Below, in pieces: positions 45,401-55,567 of a DNA stretch of 64,000 nucleotides; within the stretch, counting starts at the first letter, position 1, and every line of letters starts with the position of its first letter. Location: NCBI RefSeq assembly GCF_004364975.1, contig NZ_SOBW01000008.1, forward strand, positions 1,389,200-1,453,199, read 5' to 3'. The notes below the pieces were generated by a model. That model searched no databases. It was not told the origin of the DNA and was given only the letters and a program-made list of their open reading frames with translations. Both the position numbers and the translations under genes were made by a program. The DNA is from Gelidibacter sediminis (GTDB taxonomy: Bacteria; Bacteroidota; Bacteroidia; Flavobacteriales; Flavobacteriaceae).

Positions 45401-46250
45401 AGCCTTCTGATAATGCTTTTGGCACATATATAGATTTCCATCCTTTGGCATGCAATTTCATTGCGGTATGCATATCCTCTGATAAACCGGCCGCATGGCC
45501 ACCAATAGAATCGAGTGCTGATCTTCTGAAAATACAATTCGCCCCAATGGCATTAACGGTGCCATAGGAATTCATACACATCATTACTGGTCCGTAAAAA
45601 TGAAATGTCTGCTCTGCAGCCGCTCGGGCTACCAATGATTCGTTAAGATTGTAATACGATTGAACGGTTTGAACAAAACCAATTTCGGGATCATTAAAAT
45701 ATGGAATAATCTCCTTTAAAAAGTTGTTGTGTGGAATATGGTCTGGATCAAGAATCAGGCAAATCTCGCCTTTGGCTTGTCGTAATGCGTTATTAATATT
45801 CCCCGCCTTTGCATCCTTACGATTATCCCGTGTAACGTGAATAATTTGATGTAGACGACAAAATTCAATCAATTCAATATCATTTGCTTCATCACATAAA
45901 TAGGTCGTGTGAGGATAATCCATTTGCTGTATTGCCAACAAGGTATCCTTGAGCATATGTTTAGGTTCTCCTGGAAAATACGTTGTAAATACATCTACAG
46001 TGAGATGGTTATGAGAAGTAGGTTTATGCGGTACTGATAAATTCCAATAATGATACCATATGTAGATAAGCCTAAAGGTGTCAAAACATATCAGCATCAT
46101 CAGCATCCAATACAACACCTGATTATCTATCAGTTCAAATTCAAAAAACCAATAAAAAAAATTGACAAGACTAGCCAATCCAAACACAATAAGAATCCTA
46201 ATTTTAAATTTCTCAAGCCTTGTAGGTGCCTTTAACATACTATTATTCAT
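42492..46250 (-). CDS. Membrane GT2 polysaccharide synthase fused to a GH26-like domain and a degenerate glycoside-hydrolase barrel
   Basis: This is a 1252-residue fusion. Helices at about 17-36 and 43-64 precede a cytoplasmic family 2 synthase domain (about 85-310) with DPD (D168, D170), SED (257-259) and QQLKW (295-299). More helices lie at about 331-353, 362-380, 436-458, 465-488 and 522-538. The segment 394-416 may be an interface helix, since the following VPYLPTVKED resembles a gating loop. Residues about 545-840 look like a GH26 beta-mannanase/lichenase barrel, with acid/base E677 (RFAHEFDN) and nucleophile E782 (MLSEFGTY). Residues about 880-1145 are a second barrel in which the expected GNE is QNN (988), so it is probably inactive. 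A beta domain ends the protein. It overlaps the partner hydrolase by 8 bases. The polymer is unknown; mannan or mixed-linkage glucan are my guesses. Confidence 0.85.
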   Translation of the reverse strand: MNNSMLKAPTRLEKFKIRILIVFGLASLVNFFYWFFEFELIDNQVLYWMLMMLICFDTFRLIYIWYHYWNLSVPHKPTSHNHLTVDVFTTYFPGEPKHMLKDTLLAIQQMDYPHTTYLCDEANDIELIEFCRLHQIIHVTRDNRKDAKAGNINNALRQAKGEICLILDPDHIPHNNFLKEIIPYFNDPEIGFVQTVQSYYNLNESLVARAAAEQTFHFYGPVMMCMNSYGTVNAIGANCIFRRSALDSIGGHAAGLSEDMHTAMKLHAKGWKSIYVPKALSEGLAPATLTSYFKQQLKWSRGTLELLVSTFPKLINKLSWRQKLHYGILPLHYLTGFIFLFSILIPIIALFTSTTPWKGNVINYGLILLPVLVSILGIRFYVQKWVINKGERGMHLLGGLLMQITWSIYLMGMFYTIIRKKVPYLPTVKEDDQKTDVLIVLPNIIVGLISILAIIYGLYRDLTPFSIFMSGFALWNAMIMFYTLHFAYQFNRTSIPDRKKLDANFNNESKFEKIIFNIWQKSALVITGFILISAGYFNYKQEQTKLEGMAYEPELDQTTTYVGVFAPKIDNGLSDFSLVSEFSQSIGQEVSIISFYLAWDKSLANTFPEQELLQVYEEKAFPMITWEPWINSFTSGKSLQGHVVDSIYSGYFDEFIADFAVRLKNLQKPVFLRFAHEFDNPFYPWYDHRDDAADKFKKSWIHIWNIFEEQGADNVVWIYNPWKPENVMHYFPGHRYVDWLSVNLLNYATYDQPDLYNSFESLYEPYHNEFEKLGTYPIMLSEFGTYFDPDFQKQWLENAMLQIDTNYNEIRAIVYFNSNVDNNMPDGTEGDSYLNWTIADINNIDLSFKSENIPPYLFKNTPKIDTAPLRLTNQFKKLENTRGVNLKNSQGWNRDYHVLTRKNLESHFRMIKDLGLNTINYTSNDTYDYNVVNITKEFGLNLSFGFWIPDHINFYEDLSASILYKDKIVHLVEKHKSEEHIKAWRLQNNLMTKYNSSFDEPVRSYHRRAYVLWLQQLTSEIKKIDPSRPIIIDYKLNNLESSEANDFLRALVNVDGLGIIVNEGLNTDIILKAVQSLEGPHIFTDISVEMLGELEKASLSKGFFVKNWQDQHQIDKLSFDGLIDRKGRLKPDYQNLKTILDSKEDYNMTNGVGILKTIDLLKPGQQAYFYAMLYDPLKGWERVESEDYYEIEWALVKCDLYGNYQTIKDVGDKGTLLLTIPENYEDYRIQLSIIKDKKVMSKITTLNTPYIP

Positions 46251-47562
46251 GATTTAATACGTAAAATGGCATATTAGCTGTCGCAAAATTACCTTTCAAA
46301 TCATGTACAGTTACGAAAACTCTATAAGGACCTTCCTTATTGGGGGATTTGAACTTCAAACTATTTGAAAAAGTTGAGTTGTTAGCAACTATTCGTAAAG
46401 AATCTATTTCAGAGTTCCATTGTTTTCTACCCCAAGCTTCCCTAAAAATTTTATAATGAAAACTTAAGGTGCTGTCAATAGCTTTTTGCATAGTTATTTC
46501 AGCATTGATGACACTACCTGTAGAAAACACTTGATGATTTAATTCCAAATTATTTAAAGACATACGTTTAATTTCGGGTAATATCTTCTGAACTTCTTTT
46601 CCCGTCCATAGAGACGTTAATTCATAATACACGTCTGATTTTCTACCATACTGATCAAAAATATTGAACCAAGTTGGTGTACCTTCTTGTTTGTACCCCC
46701 AATAAAATGCGAGGCTACCAAGACAATTTTGATCCGCTTCAATATAGGATGTGTAAACTTCATTATATATACCACTTTTTAAGGTACTGCTAGGCTCCAA
46801 AATTGATTTCCAAATGTTAATTGGTGCTTCCCATGGACCGTGATTGCCCCATTCCATTATAAAATATGGCTTTGGATTTGTGATTAATTTAATATTATTC
46901 ATTACTGATTCCACACGAGTAATACTTCCAAAGGCATTAAATCCAATCAAGTCTAGTTTGGGCGAACTCAAATGGATTCCCAATGTTTGTGCTCTTGATG
47001 TTCCACTAACACTGGTACTTACGGGGTGATTAGGATCAATATTATGTATGAGATCTACAAGATCATTAAATACTTTAATGAAATTGTTATTCTTGATGGT
47101 TAATGGAAAAATAAGTTCATTACCTAAATTCCATGCCAGAATTGAAGGATGGTCTTTGTATTGACTTACTAAATTTTTTACTTTAAGTTTTAAATTGCGA
47201 ACCGTTACCATATCAGAATAATAAGTTTTGGCGTGGCCACTAGTGGGCAATGGAATATCTACAATCACTGCAATATTATATTTTTGTGCTTCATCCAAGA
47301 GTGTTTTTAAATTAAGAGTGTCATAAACACGTAACGTATTCCCTCCTGCTTCAGCCATCTCTTTTAGATATCCCGTACCACTAGCTCCTTTAATGTAAAA
47401 CGGCTTACCATTTCTATATAATTTAAATTTATTGTTAACCTTTTCAATATAAACTGTACGTGTTTTGTCCAGAACCCTCCCCCGATCTCTATGTAAATAA
47501 ACATAAGCAGCTAGAAGAATTAAGATTGTAGTGAAAAAAAATATCAAAATCGCTTTCCTCAT
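46243..47562 (-). CDS. Membrane-anchored GH2/GH5-like glycoside hydrolase, partner of the synthase fusion
   Basis: This is a 439-residue protein with an uncleaved N-terminal anchor (about 3-21) and a periplasmic TIM barrel (about 35-325) of the GH2 C-terminal or GH5 kind. The acid/base is E149 in AWNLGNEL, and the nucleophile is E237 in YFIMEWGNHG. A C-terminal beta-sandwich (about 335-439) follows. Its barrel aligns by eye with the third module of the adjacent fusion, where the catalytic residues are replaced. It is the first gene of the minus-strand pair and overlaps the fusion by 8 bases. I infer that it trims or releases the polymer made by the synthase. The sugar specificity cannot be read from sequence. 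Confidence 0.82.
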   Translation of the reverse strand: MRKAILIFFFTTILILLAAYVYLHRDRGRVLDKTRTVYIEKVNNKFKLYRNGKPFYIKGASGTGYLKEMAEAGGNTLRVYDTLNLKTLLDEAQKYNIAVIVDIPLPTSGHAKTYYSDMVTVRNLKLKVKNLVSQYKDHPSILAWNLGNELIFPLTIKNNNFIKVFNDLVDLIHNIDPNHPVSTSVSGTSRAQTLGIHLSSPKLDLIGFNAFGSITRVESVMNNIKLITNPKPYFIMEWGNHGPWEAPINIWKSILEPSSTLKSGIYNEVYTSYIEADQNCLGSLAFYWGYKQEGTPTWFNIFDQYGRKSDVYYELTSLWTGKEVQKILPEIKRMSLNNLELNHQVFSTGSVINAEITMQKAIDSTLSFHYKIFREAWGRKQWNSEIDSLRIVANNSTFSNSLKFKSPNKEGPYRVFVTVHDLKGNFATANMPFYVLNHE

Positions 47563-47836
47563 ATTATGTTCAATTATTCAAAACTTGGCAATGTAAAAAG
47601 GATTTTATACACGGATTGATTTACTCGATGAACAAATCATTTATGGAGATTAATAGTAATATCTGCACTATAACTCATTTAAACCTTAGTTAACATTTTA
47701 AGAATATACATAAATATAATAAAACATAAAATGATATCTTTTGGGGTTTTATTTAAAAAAATTGATATGTTTATGGCTTTTGTTTTTTAATCATCTATGA
47801 CTTAACTTCCCCCAATCAACTTATCAACTAAGCTAT
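47563..47836. other. Divergent intergenic region of the synthase pair and the pentapeptide gene
   Basis: This is AT-rich, 274 bases, with no supported coding frame and no exact TAnnTTTG element in either direction. It contains the second copy of the 17-base repeat and several A/T runs. Promoters for both genes must lie here but I cannot place them. Confidence 0.4.
47772..47788 (+). repeat. 17-base direct repeat, copy 2 (upstream edge of the synthase locus)
   Basis: Identical to 42445-42461 (TATGGCTTTTGTTTTTT). Unlike copy 1 it is not part of a clear terminator hairpin, since the matching left arm is absent. Confidence 0.5.
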
Positions 47837-48409
47837 ATGACACCAACCCTTATAGAATCAACCGAATTCAATAACATGAATTTTTCAGATATGGCGCTAC
47901 AAAAAGCGGAATATGATTATTGTACTTTTACAAATTGTAATTTTACGGGATCAGACCTCTCATCCATAACTTTTATAGAATGTGTTTTTGACACGTGTAA
48001 TCTAAGTAATGCCAATATTAAAAATACCATATTCAGAGATGCCGAATTTATTGATTGTAAACTGACCGGAGTTCAGTTTCAAGATTGTAATTCTTTTTTA
48101 TTGTCCTTCAGCTTTAATAATTGTCATATGCAATTCGCTTCCTTTTACCGGTTGAAACTGAATGAAACCAAGTTTGTCAATTGTAATCTGAACCATTCCA
48201 ATTTCACGGAAACCAATTTGATGGCTTCCGTCTTTGAGAGCTGCGATTTTAAACATGCAATTTTTGATCATACGAATCTTAGCAAAGCTGATTTAAGCAC
48301 TTCCGAAAATTTTATACTCAACCCTCAACACAACAATGTAAAACATACTAAATTCTCTAAGGAAAACGTCTTTGGTCTATTGCAGCACTATCAAATTGAT
48401 ATTATATAA
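47837..48409 (+). CDS. Pentapeptide-repeat protein
   Basis: This is a 190-residue soluble protein made of A(D/N)LXX-type repeats that form a right-handed square beta-helix. Examples are CTFTNCNFTGSDLSS, CVFDTCNLSNANIKN and CNLNHSNFTETNLMAS. Many cysteines in the centre positions resemble the Qnr/McbG subgroup, whose members mimic DNA and protect gyrase. That role is not shown for this protein, and its dimerisation motif was not recognised. It has no signal peptide. It diverges from the polysaccharide pair and is followed by icd after 96 bases. Confidence 0.9.
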   Translation: MTPTLIESTEFNNMNFSDMALQKAEYDYCTFTNCNFTGSDLSSITFIECVFDTCNLSNANIKNTIFRDAEFIDCKLTGVQFQDCNSFLLSFSFNNCHMQFASFYRLKLNETKFVNCNLNHSNFTETNLMASVFESCDFKHAIFDHTNLSKADLSTSENFILNPQHNNVKHTKFSKENVFGLLQHYQIDII

Positions 48410-48448
48410 TTGGAGGCTATTCAATTTTATATGCTAATGTCAATTTTG

Positions 48449-48456
48449 TATATTTG
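48449..48456 (+). promoter_or_regulatory. -7 promoter element of icd
   Basis: TATATTTG, an exact TAnnTTTG, 49 bases before the icd ATG at 48506. No TTG lies at the normal -33 distance. Confidence 0.5.
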
Positions 48457-48490
48457 CACTGCCTAATTTGGGGCCAATCATAAACATTAA

Positions 48491-50731
<2,241 letters not shown>

Positions 50732-50786
50732 TCCTTAATAAATTTTATTGTTTACTGTTTTATTAAAAATATTAAACAAATTAACT

Positions 50787-50816
50787 AAAAAAGCTCCTTT
50801 TATCGAGGGGCTTTTT
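50787..50816 (+). terminator. Intrinsic terminator of icd
   Basis: AAAAAGCTCC pairs with GGGGCTTTTT (one G-T pair) around a short loop, then T-rich sequence. It lies 56 bases after the stop. Confidence 0.88.
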
Positions 50817-50839
50817 CTATTTTTGAAGAAAAATAACAA

Positions 50840-53215
50840 ATGCCCATTAAATTAAAGGTCTTCTTATGCTTTCTTTTATGCCAGTCGGCATTTATAATTG
50901 CACAGGAAAAATTCACGCTCAGTGGTAAAATTTCGGATCAAGCCAGTAATGAAACTTTGATTGGGGTCAATATTATCTTTCCAGAGGTTCAAACCGGAAC
51001 TGTAACGAATGAGTATGGGTTTTACTCTATCACCTTAACAGAAGGCACTTATACATTTCAGATTAGTTATCTCGGATATAATAGTATTTTGGACACGATT
51101 ACCGTTACCAAGAATAGAACCTTAAACTTTCAAATGATTGAGTCAACTGAAAGTTTACAAGAAATAATAATCACTGAGAATGTAGAAAAGTTAAATATCC
51201 GAAAACCCCAAATGAGTGTCAATTCACTCTCCATTAATACGATAAAACAGATGCCAGTGGTATTAGGAGAAGTAGACGTCATAAAGTCCATCACCTTACT
51301 ACCCGGCGTAACAAATGCCGGTGAAGGTTCTTCAGGCTTTAACGTTAGAGGTGGTGCAGCAGATCAAAATTTGATACTTTTGGATGAAGCCACAATTTTT
51401 AATTCTTCTCACCTTTTCGGTTTATTTTCTGTGTTTAATCCTGATGCCATTAAAGACCTCAAACTATATAAAGGCGGCATTCCCGCAAAATATGGTGGAC
51501 GTGTATCTTCTGTTTTAGATATCTACCAAAAAGAAGGCAATAGCAACAAATTCCATTTAAGTGGCGATCTGGGTATTGTCTCAAGCCGACTTTTAGCTGA
51601 AGGACCAATCACAAAAGGAAGGGGCTCCTTTTTATTGGGTGGCCGTTCCAGTTATGCACATCTCTTTCTACCTTTATTTGATATTGACAGTAAGGCGTAT
51701 TTCTATGATTTGAACACAAAACTCAGTTATAACATAAATAAAAATAACAACATCTATCTCTCCGGCTATTTTGGTCGTGATGTCTTCAATATTTCTGACA
51801 GTTTTGAGAACACTTATGGAAATACGGTTTTAAATTTTAGATGGAATCATCTATACTCTGATAAACTATTTTCAAATTTATCAGTAATTTACTCTGATTA
51901 TTATTACGGTCTGGCATTAAATTTTGTTGAATTTGACTGGACATCAGGAATTAGAAATTTCAATCTCAAATATGATCTAAAACATTATATCAGCACAACC
52001 TTTAAATTAGATTATGGATTCAATAGCTTGTATCTCACTTTTAACCCTGGAGAAATAACTCCCACATCAGATAGTTCTGGTATTAATCCGTATAATCTTA
52101 TTAAAAAATATGCCTTTGAGAATGCTATATATGTGGATGCTGAGCACCAATTAAACACAAAATTCGCGATGTCTTATGGATTGAGATTAAGTACATTTCA
52201 TCGTCTTGGTCAAACAGAGCTCAATCTTTATGATAATGACCAAGCTGTCAGATTCAATGAAGATTTTCAAATCTATGAAACATCAGAACCTATTGGCACC
52301 ATTAATTACAATCGATCTGACGTTATAGAATCGTTCGTTAACTTGGAGCCCCGGTTAGCCCTAGCCTATCAATTAAATGATAATGCGTCTATAAAAGCGA
52401 GTTATAACAGAATGAGTCAATACCTACACCTCCTCTCCAACACAAGTTCTCCCACCCCTTTAGACGTTTGGGCTCCTAGCGGTAAATATATTAAACCACA
52501 GCTATTGGATCAAATGGCTCTAGGGTATTTTAGGACATTTACTGACAACAAATACTCTTTGGAAGTTGAAACATTCTATAAGGACATTAAAAACCGCATA
52601 GATTATATTGACGGTGCCAACTTAATTGCAAATGATGCTATTGAGCAAGTCATTTTAAATGGTAAGGCCCGAGCATATGGATTAGAATTTTTATTTAGAA
52701 AAAACGAGGGAAAATTGACTGGCTGGATTGCTTATACACTTTCAAAATCAGAACAAAAAACGCCAGGAAGGACACGAGTCGAAACAGGAATCAATAATAG
52801 TGAATGGTACGATACACCTTACGACAAAACACATGATTTATCCTTGACTGCTAACTACGAGTTGAATAAAAAGTGGAGTTTAAGCAGCACTTTTATTTAT
52901 CAAACAGGCCAACCCACCACCTTTCCAAATGGGCAATATTCTTACAATGGTATTACCATTCCCAATTATGAAGCTCGCAATTCGAGCCGTTTACCTAGTT
53001 ACCACCGCCTGGATATTGCAGCAAACTATACTCCAAAATCTAATACAAATAAACATTGGAAAGGTGAATGGGTCTTTGGCTTATATAATATTTATGGACG
53101 AAAAAATGCGGCCTCCATCAGCTTTAGTGAAAATAGAAATACAGGCGTCAATGAAGCCAATAGATTGGCATTATTTGGGATTATCCCATCCATATCCTAT
53201 AATTTTAAATTTTAA
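50840..53215 (+). CDS. TonB-dependent receptor with carboxypeptidase-regulatory-like domain
   Basis: This is a 791-residue outer-membrane receptor. It starts with a signal peptide (MPIKLKVFLCFLLCQSAFIIAQ). An N-terminal CarboxypepD_reg-like beta domain (about 24-105, with SGKISDQASNETLIGVNI) follows. The plug (about 120-225, with SGFNVRGGAADQNLILLDEA) and a 22-strand beta-barrel ending in a C-terminal phenylalanine (FGIIPSISYNFKF) complete it. It is the FecA-like type with no SusD partner. The next gene, two bases on, is a DUF4249 lipoprotein, its usual companion. The transported ligand is unknown. Confidence 0.95.
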   Translation: MPIKLKVFLCFLLCQSAFIIAQEKFTLSGKISDQASNETLIGVNIIFPEVQTGTVTNEYGFYSITLTEGTYTFQISYLGYNSILDTITVTKNRTLNFQMIESTESLQEIIITENVEKLNIRKPQMSVNSLSINTIKQMPVVLGEVDVIKSITLLPGVTNAGEGSSGFNVRGGAADQNLILLDEATIFNSSHLFGLFSVFNPDAIKDLKLYKGGIPAKYGGRVSSVLDIYQKEGNSNKFHLSGDLGIVSSRLLAEGPITKGRGSFLLGGRSSYAHLFLPLFDIDSKAYFYDLNTKLSYNINKNNNIYLSGYFGRDVFNISDSFENTYGNTVLNFRWNHLYSDKLFSNLSVIYSDYYYGLALNFVEFDWTSGIRNFNLKYDLKHYISTTFKLDYGFNSLYLTFNPGEITPTSDSSGINPYNLIKKYAFENAIYVDAEHQLNTKFAMSYGLRLSTFHRLGQTELNLYDNDQAVRFNEDFQIYETSEPIGTINYNRSDVIESFVNLEPRLALAYQLNDNASIKASYNRMSQYLHLLSNTSSPTPLDVWAPSGKYIKPQLLDQMALGYFRTFTDNKYSLEVETFYKDIKNRIDYIDGANLIANDAIEQVILNGKARAYGLEFLFRKNEGKLTGWIAYTLSKSEQKTPGRTRVETGINNSEWYDTPYDKTHDLSLTANYELNKKWSLSSTFIYQTGQPTTFPNGQYSYNGITIPNYEARNSSRLPSYHRLDIAANYTPKSNTNKHWKGEWVFGLYNIYGRKNAASISFSENRNTGVNEANRLALFGIIPSISYNFKF

Positions 53216-53217
53216 AC

Positions 53218-54030
53218 ATGAGAAAGTTTATAGCCATACTCTGCACACTTTTTTGTTATACCTCATGTACAGATCCTATAGAAGTTGACCTAAACACTGC
53301 AGCTCCAAAATTAGTTATTGAGGCATCCATCAATTGGACTAAGGGAACTCTTGGCAATGTACAAACAATAAAACTATCCTTGACGGCCCCATATTTTGAT
53401 TCTGAAATTCCACCTGCAAATGGCGCTATCGTAACCATCATTAACGAAAACAGCACCTATAATTTCTATGAAATTGGAATGACTGGTCTCTATAGAAATG
53501 AAAATTTTGTTCCACAACTTAATGCTAAATATACACTTAAGATAACTTATGACGGTGAAGATTACGTCGGAACAGAAGTTTTTAAACCTGTAGCTTCTAT
53601 AAATCGTATAGAACAAAACAACGAAGGTGGCTTTTCAGGAGAAGATATAGAGTTAAAGGCATACTACACCGATCCAGTCGATGAAAAGAACTTTTATCTA
53701 TTTGAATTCATTAGCGATATACCAGCTATCCCTTCTCTATCAGTATATGAAGATAAGTTTACTAATGGTAATGACATTTTTGGTTTCTATACCGAAGAGG
53801 ATTTAAAATCAGGAGATGAGGTGCTTATCAAAAATTACGGTATTTCAGAACGATTCTACAAGTATATGTATATCTTATTACAGCAAAACAACAATTCGGG
53901 GGGCGGACAATTTGAGCCACAACCTACTATAGTAAGAGGGAACTGCGTTAATACCACAAATCCTGAAAATTATCCTTTGGGATATTTTCGACTATCAGAA
54001 GTATCTGAAGTACTATATACGGTACAGTAG
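53218..54030 (+). CDS. DUF4249 family lipoprotein
   Basis: This is a 270-residue protein with a lipoprotein signal MRKFIAILCTLFCYTSC (lipobox cysteine C17). The mature protein begins TDPIEVDLNTAAPKLVIEASINW, the standard DUF4249 opening. Beta-strand-rich segments run through the rest. It starts two bases after the TonB receptor, so the two genes are one transcriptional unit; DUF4249 proteins occur almost only beside such receptors. The function, presumably ligand capture at the outer membrane, is inferred from this context alone. Confidence 0.9.
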   Translation: MRKFIAILCTLFCYTSCTDPIEVDLNTAAPKLVIEASINWTKGTLGNVQTIKLSLTAPYFDSEIPPANGAIVTIINENSTYNFYEIGMTGLYRNENFVPQLNAKYTLKITYDGEDYVGTEVFKPVASINRIEQNNEGGFSGEDIELKAYYTDPVDEKNFYLFEFISDIPAIPSLSVYEDKFTNGNDIFGFYTEEDLKSGDEVLIKNYGISERFYKYMYILLQQNNNSGGGQFEPQPTIVRGNCVNTTNPENYPLGYFRLSEVSEVLYTVQ

Positions 54031-54248
54031 ATGAAGATTAAAGTCAGATTTATGTATTTCTTACATGTTTCGGATAACTATTTGATGTAAATACATATAT
54101 TGCTTCGTCCTTATTTATCTATCCAACGCACAAAAATGATTATTTTTGATTAATAAAATTGTGACAAACATATATTGCCATACTTAATCAATTAGACATA
54201 TAAGAAAGTATAGCGTGTACGCATAGATCAAAGAAAAATTACTAACAC

Positions 54249-54479
54249 ATGGAAACTAAAAGAACAGACAAGAACTTACTTTTTAAAGGCGTTCAAAATA
54301 TGGTAATTTGTTTATTACTGATGTTTGTTGGCCCCACAATACTGTATATGGCGTTTAGCAACCAGGATAAACCTACATATATCTTGGTTCTTTGTATAGG
54401 CATTGCACTCTGTTTGGGTGCCATTTTCTTTCTATTTCGAGGAATCTTTATCATCATGAAAAGTTTATTTAAAGACTAA
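54249..54479 (+). CDS. Small DUF6095 family membrane protein
   Basis: This is a 76-residue protein with two membrane helices (about 15-37 and 42-68) and a polar, charged N-terminus METKRTDKNLLFKGVQN. Size and helix order match DUF6095, a family I recall from flavobacteria; no function is known. It stands alone. A TATTTTTG element at 54141-54148 lies 100 bases upstream and may be its promoter. An imperfect hairpin (54480-54508) follows the stop directly but has no T-tract. Confidence 0.8.
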   Translation: METKRTDKNLLFKGVQNMVICLLLMFVGPTILYMAFSNQDKPTYILVLCIGIALCLGAIFFLFRGIFIIMKSLFKD

Positions 54480-54508
54480 ATCCTCCAGTTATAATTAACT
54501 CTGAGGAT
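54480..54508. terminator. Imperfect hairpin after the DUF6095 gene
   Basis: ATCCTC pairs with GAGGAT and the inner AGTTA with TAACT around a TAAT loop. No T-run follows, so it may only stabilise the mRNA end. Confidence 0.35.
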
Positions 54509-54968
54509 ATATGAACATTAATTATTAACTGACAGTTTCACAATAGTTCTTATTCTCTTTCTCCTTATAGCACATTTTCTACTTTAACAACGATTAGATT
54601 GCCACAGATCATACTTCAAGAGTGCCATATTTTACCATATATTTAAATTTTCACCAAATACTTGAGTATACAACACCAGCAGACATGTAGACCCCTACTT
54701 CAGGCCCACCTTGTTTAAATCATATAAAAAAACAAATGTATCTAAAATTAAAACTTATATTGGATTATTAAAGTGCAATCGTTTTACGACATATGATTGT
54801 GAGATCTAATACTTCGCATTAAAGAGTTTATAAAGAAAACAACACAAAAGCACTGTGTAAATCATATCTTTTGTTTATTTTTTTTTATGTCAACTTTCCT
54901 GTTGTTGTTCGAGACAGTTGAAACGAGGTTATTTTTACGCAGTTAAGGTTATCTCGTAAAATCATTTT
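54509..54968. other. Non-coding decayed region
   Basis: About 460 bases with no supported coding frame, no exact promoter element next to a gene and no hairpin of note. It borders two pseudogenes and is probably decayed sequence of the same kind, but I could not recognise a parent gene. Confidence 0.4.
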
Positions 54969-55455
54969 TCAAAATAACAACTGCAATTTGTTTACAATCA
55001 ATTTCTTATGAATAATATATCCATTGTGGTCAAACCGTAAAAAGTAAACGCTATTGGGAAAATTGGATGTATCTATCCTTCCGGTTTCAGTATTTGCTAT
55101 TTTTGAAATAATTACTTTTCCATTTATATAAAAAACTATCATTAGTAGTGCTCCATAAGGCAAATTGGTAATAGTTACAAAATCTTTAGCAGGGTTTGGG
55201 TACAACAACAATTGGTTACCAATAGAGTCTTCATAACCAAAGCTTAAGGTTTCTCCAAGAACTTATAAATCCTTCGGATATAAATACGTTACCTGCATTG
55301 AGTTCTTGTACGTTTACTTCGCCTATGGTATAAAGTACAGTTATATTGTTGTTTGAGGTAGTCTAACCCCCACTATCAATAGAAAATTTTTCGATGGTTT
55401 GAGCTTGAGCCTATAAGCACCCAAAGCCAATGATGAATGTTAGCATATGTTTCAT
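54969..55455 (-). pseudogene. T9SS-cargo pseudogene (signal peptide to sorting domain) with two nonsense codons and a frameshift
   Basis: The reading begins at an ATG at 55455 with MKHMLTFIIGFGCL. It is broken by TAG at 55413-55411, then continues AQAQTIEKFSIDSGG. A second TAG follows at 55365-55363, then TTSNNNITVLYTIGEVNVQEL. A +1 shift near 55255-55257 separates ISS from GETLSFGYEDSIGNQ. The last part, LLLYPNPAKDFVTITNLPYG onward, is an intact type A T9SS C-terminal sorting domain. The whole corresponds to a small secreted protein of about 160 residues. The sorting domain closely resembles the one of the intact gene at 58014-59408. The disruptions are read directly; the parent family is inferred. 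Confidence 0.88.
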
Positions 55456-55567
55456 GTGTTAATATTTATTGTTTTTTAAGTCTATGTTATTACTACGCTC
55501 AGCTCAAGCAAGTTTATCTCTAATCTCTTTTTTCGCAAAAATTCGACTAACAATGGCGATTAATTAG

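Noticed and set aside
50840..54030. SusC/SusD polysaccharide utilisation pair
   Set aside because: The second gene is a DUF4249 lipoprotein, not SusD, and the receptor is the shorter FecA-like type.
54141..54148. TATTTTTG as a firm promoter of the DUF6095 gene
   Set aside because: It is 100 bases from the start, lacks a -33 TTG, and such elements arise easily in AT-rich DNA.
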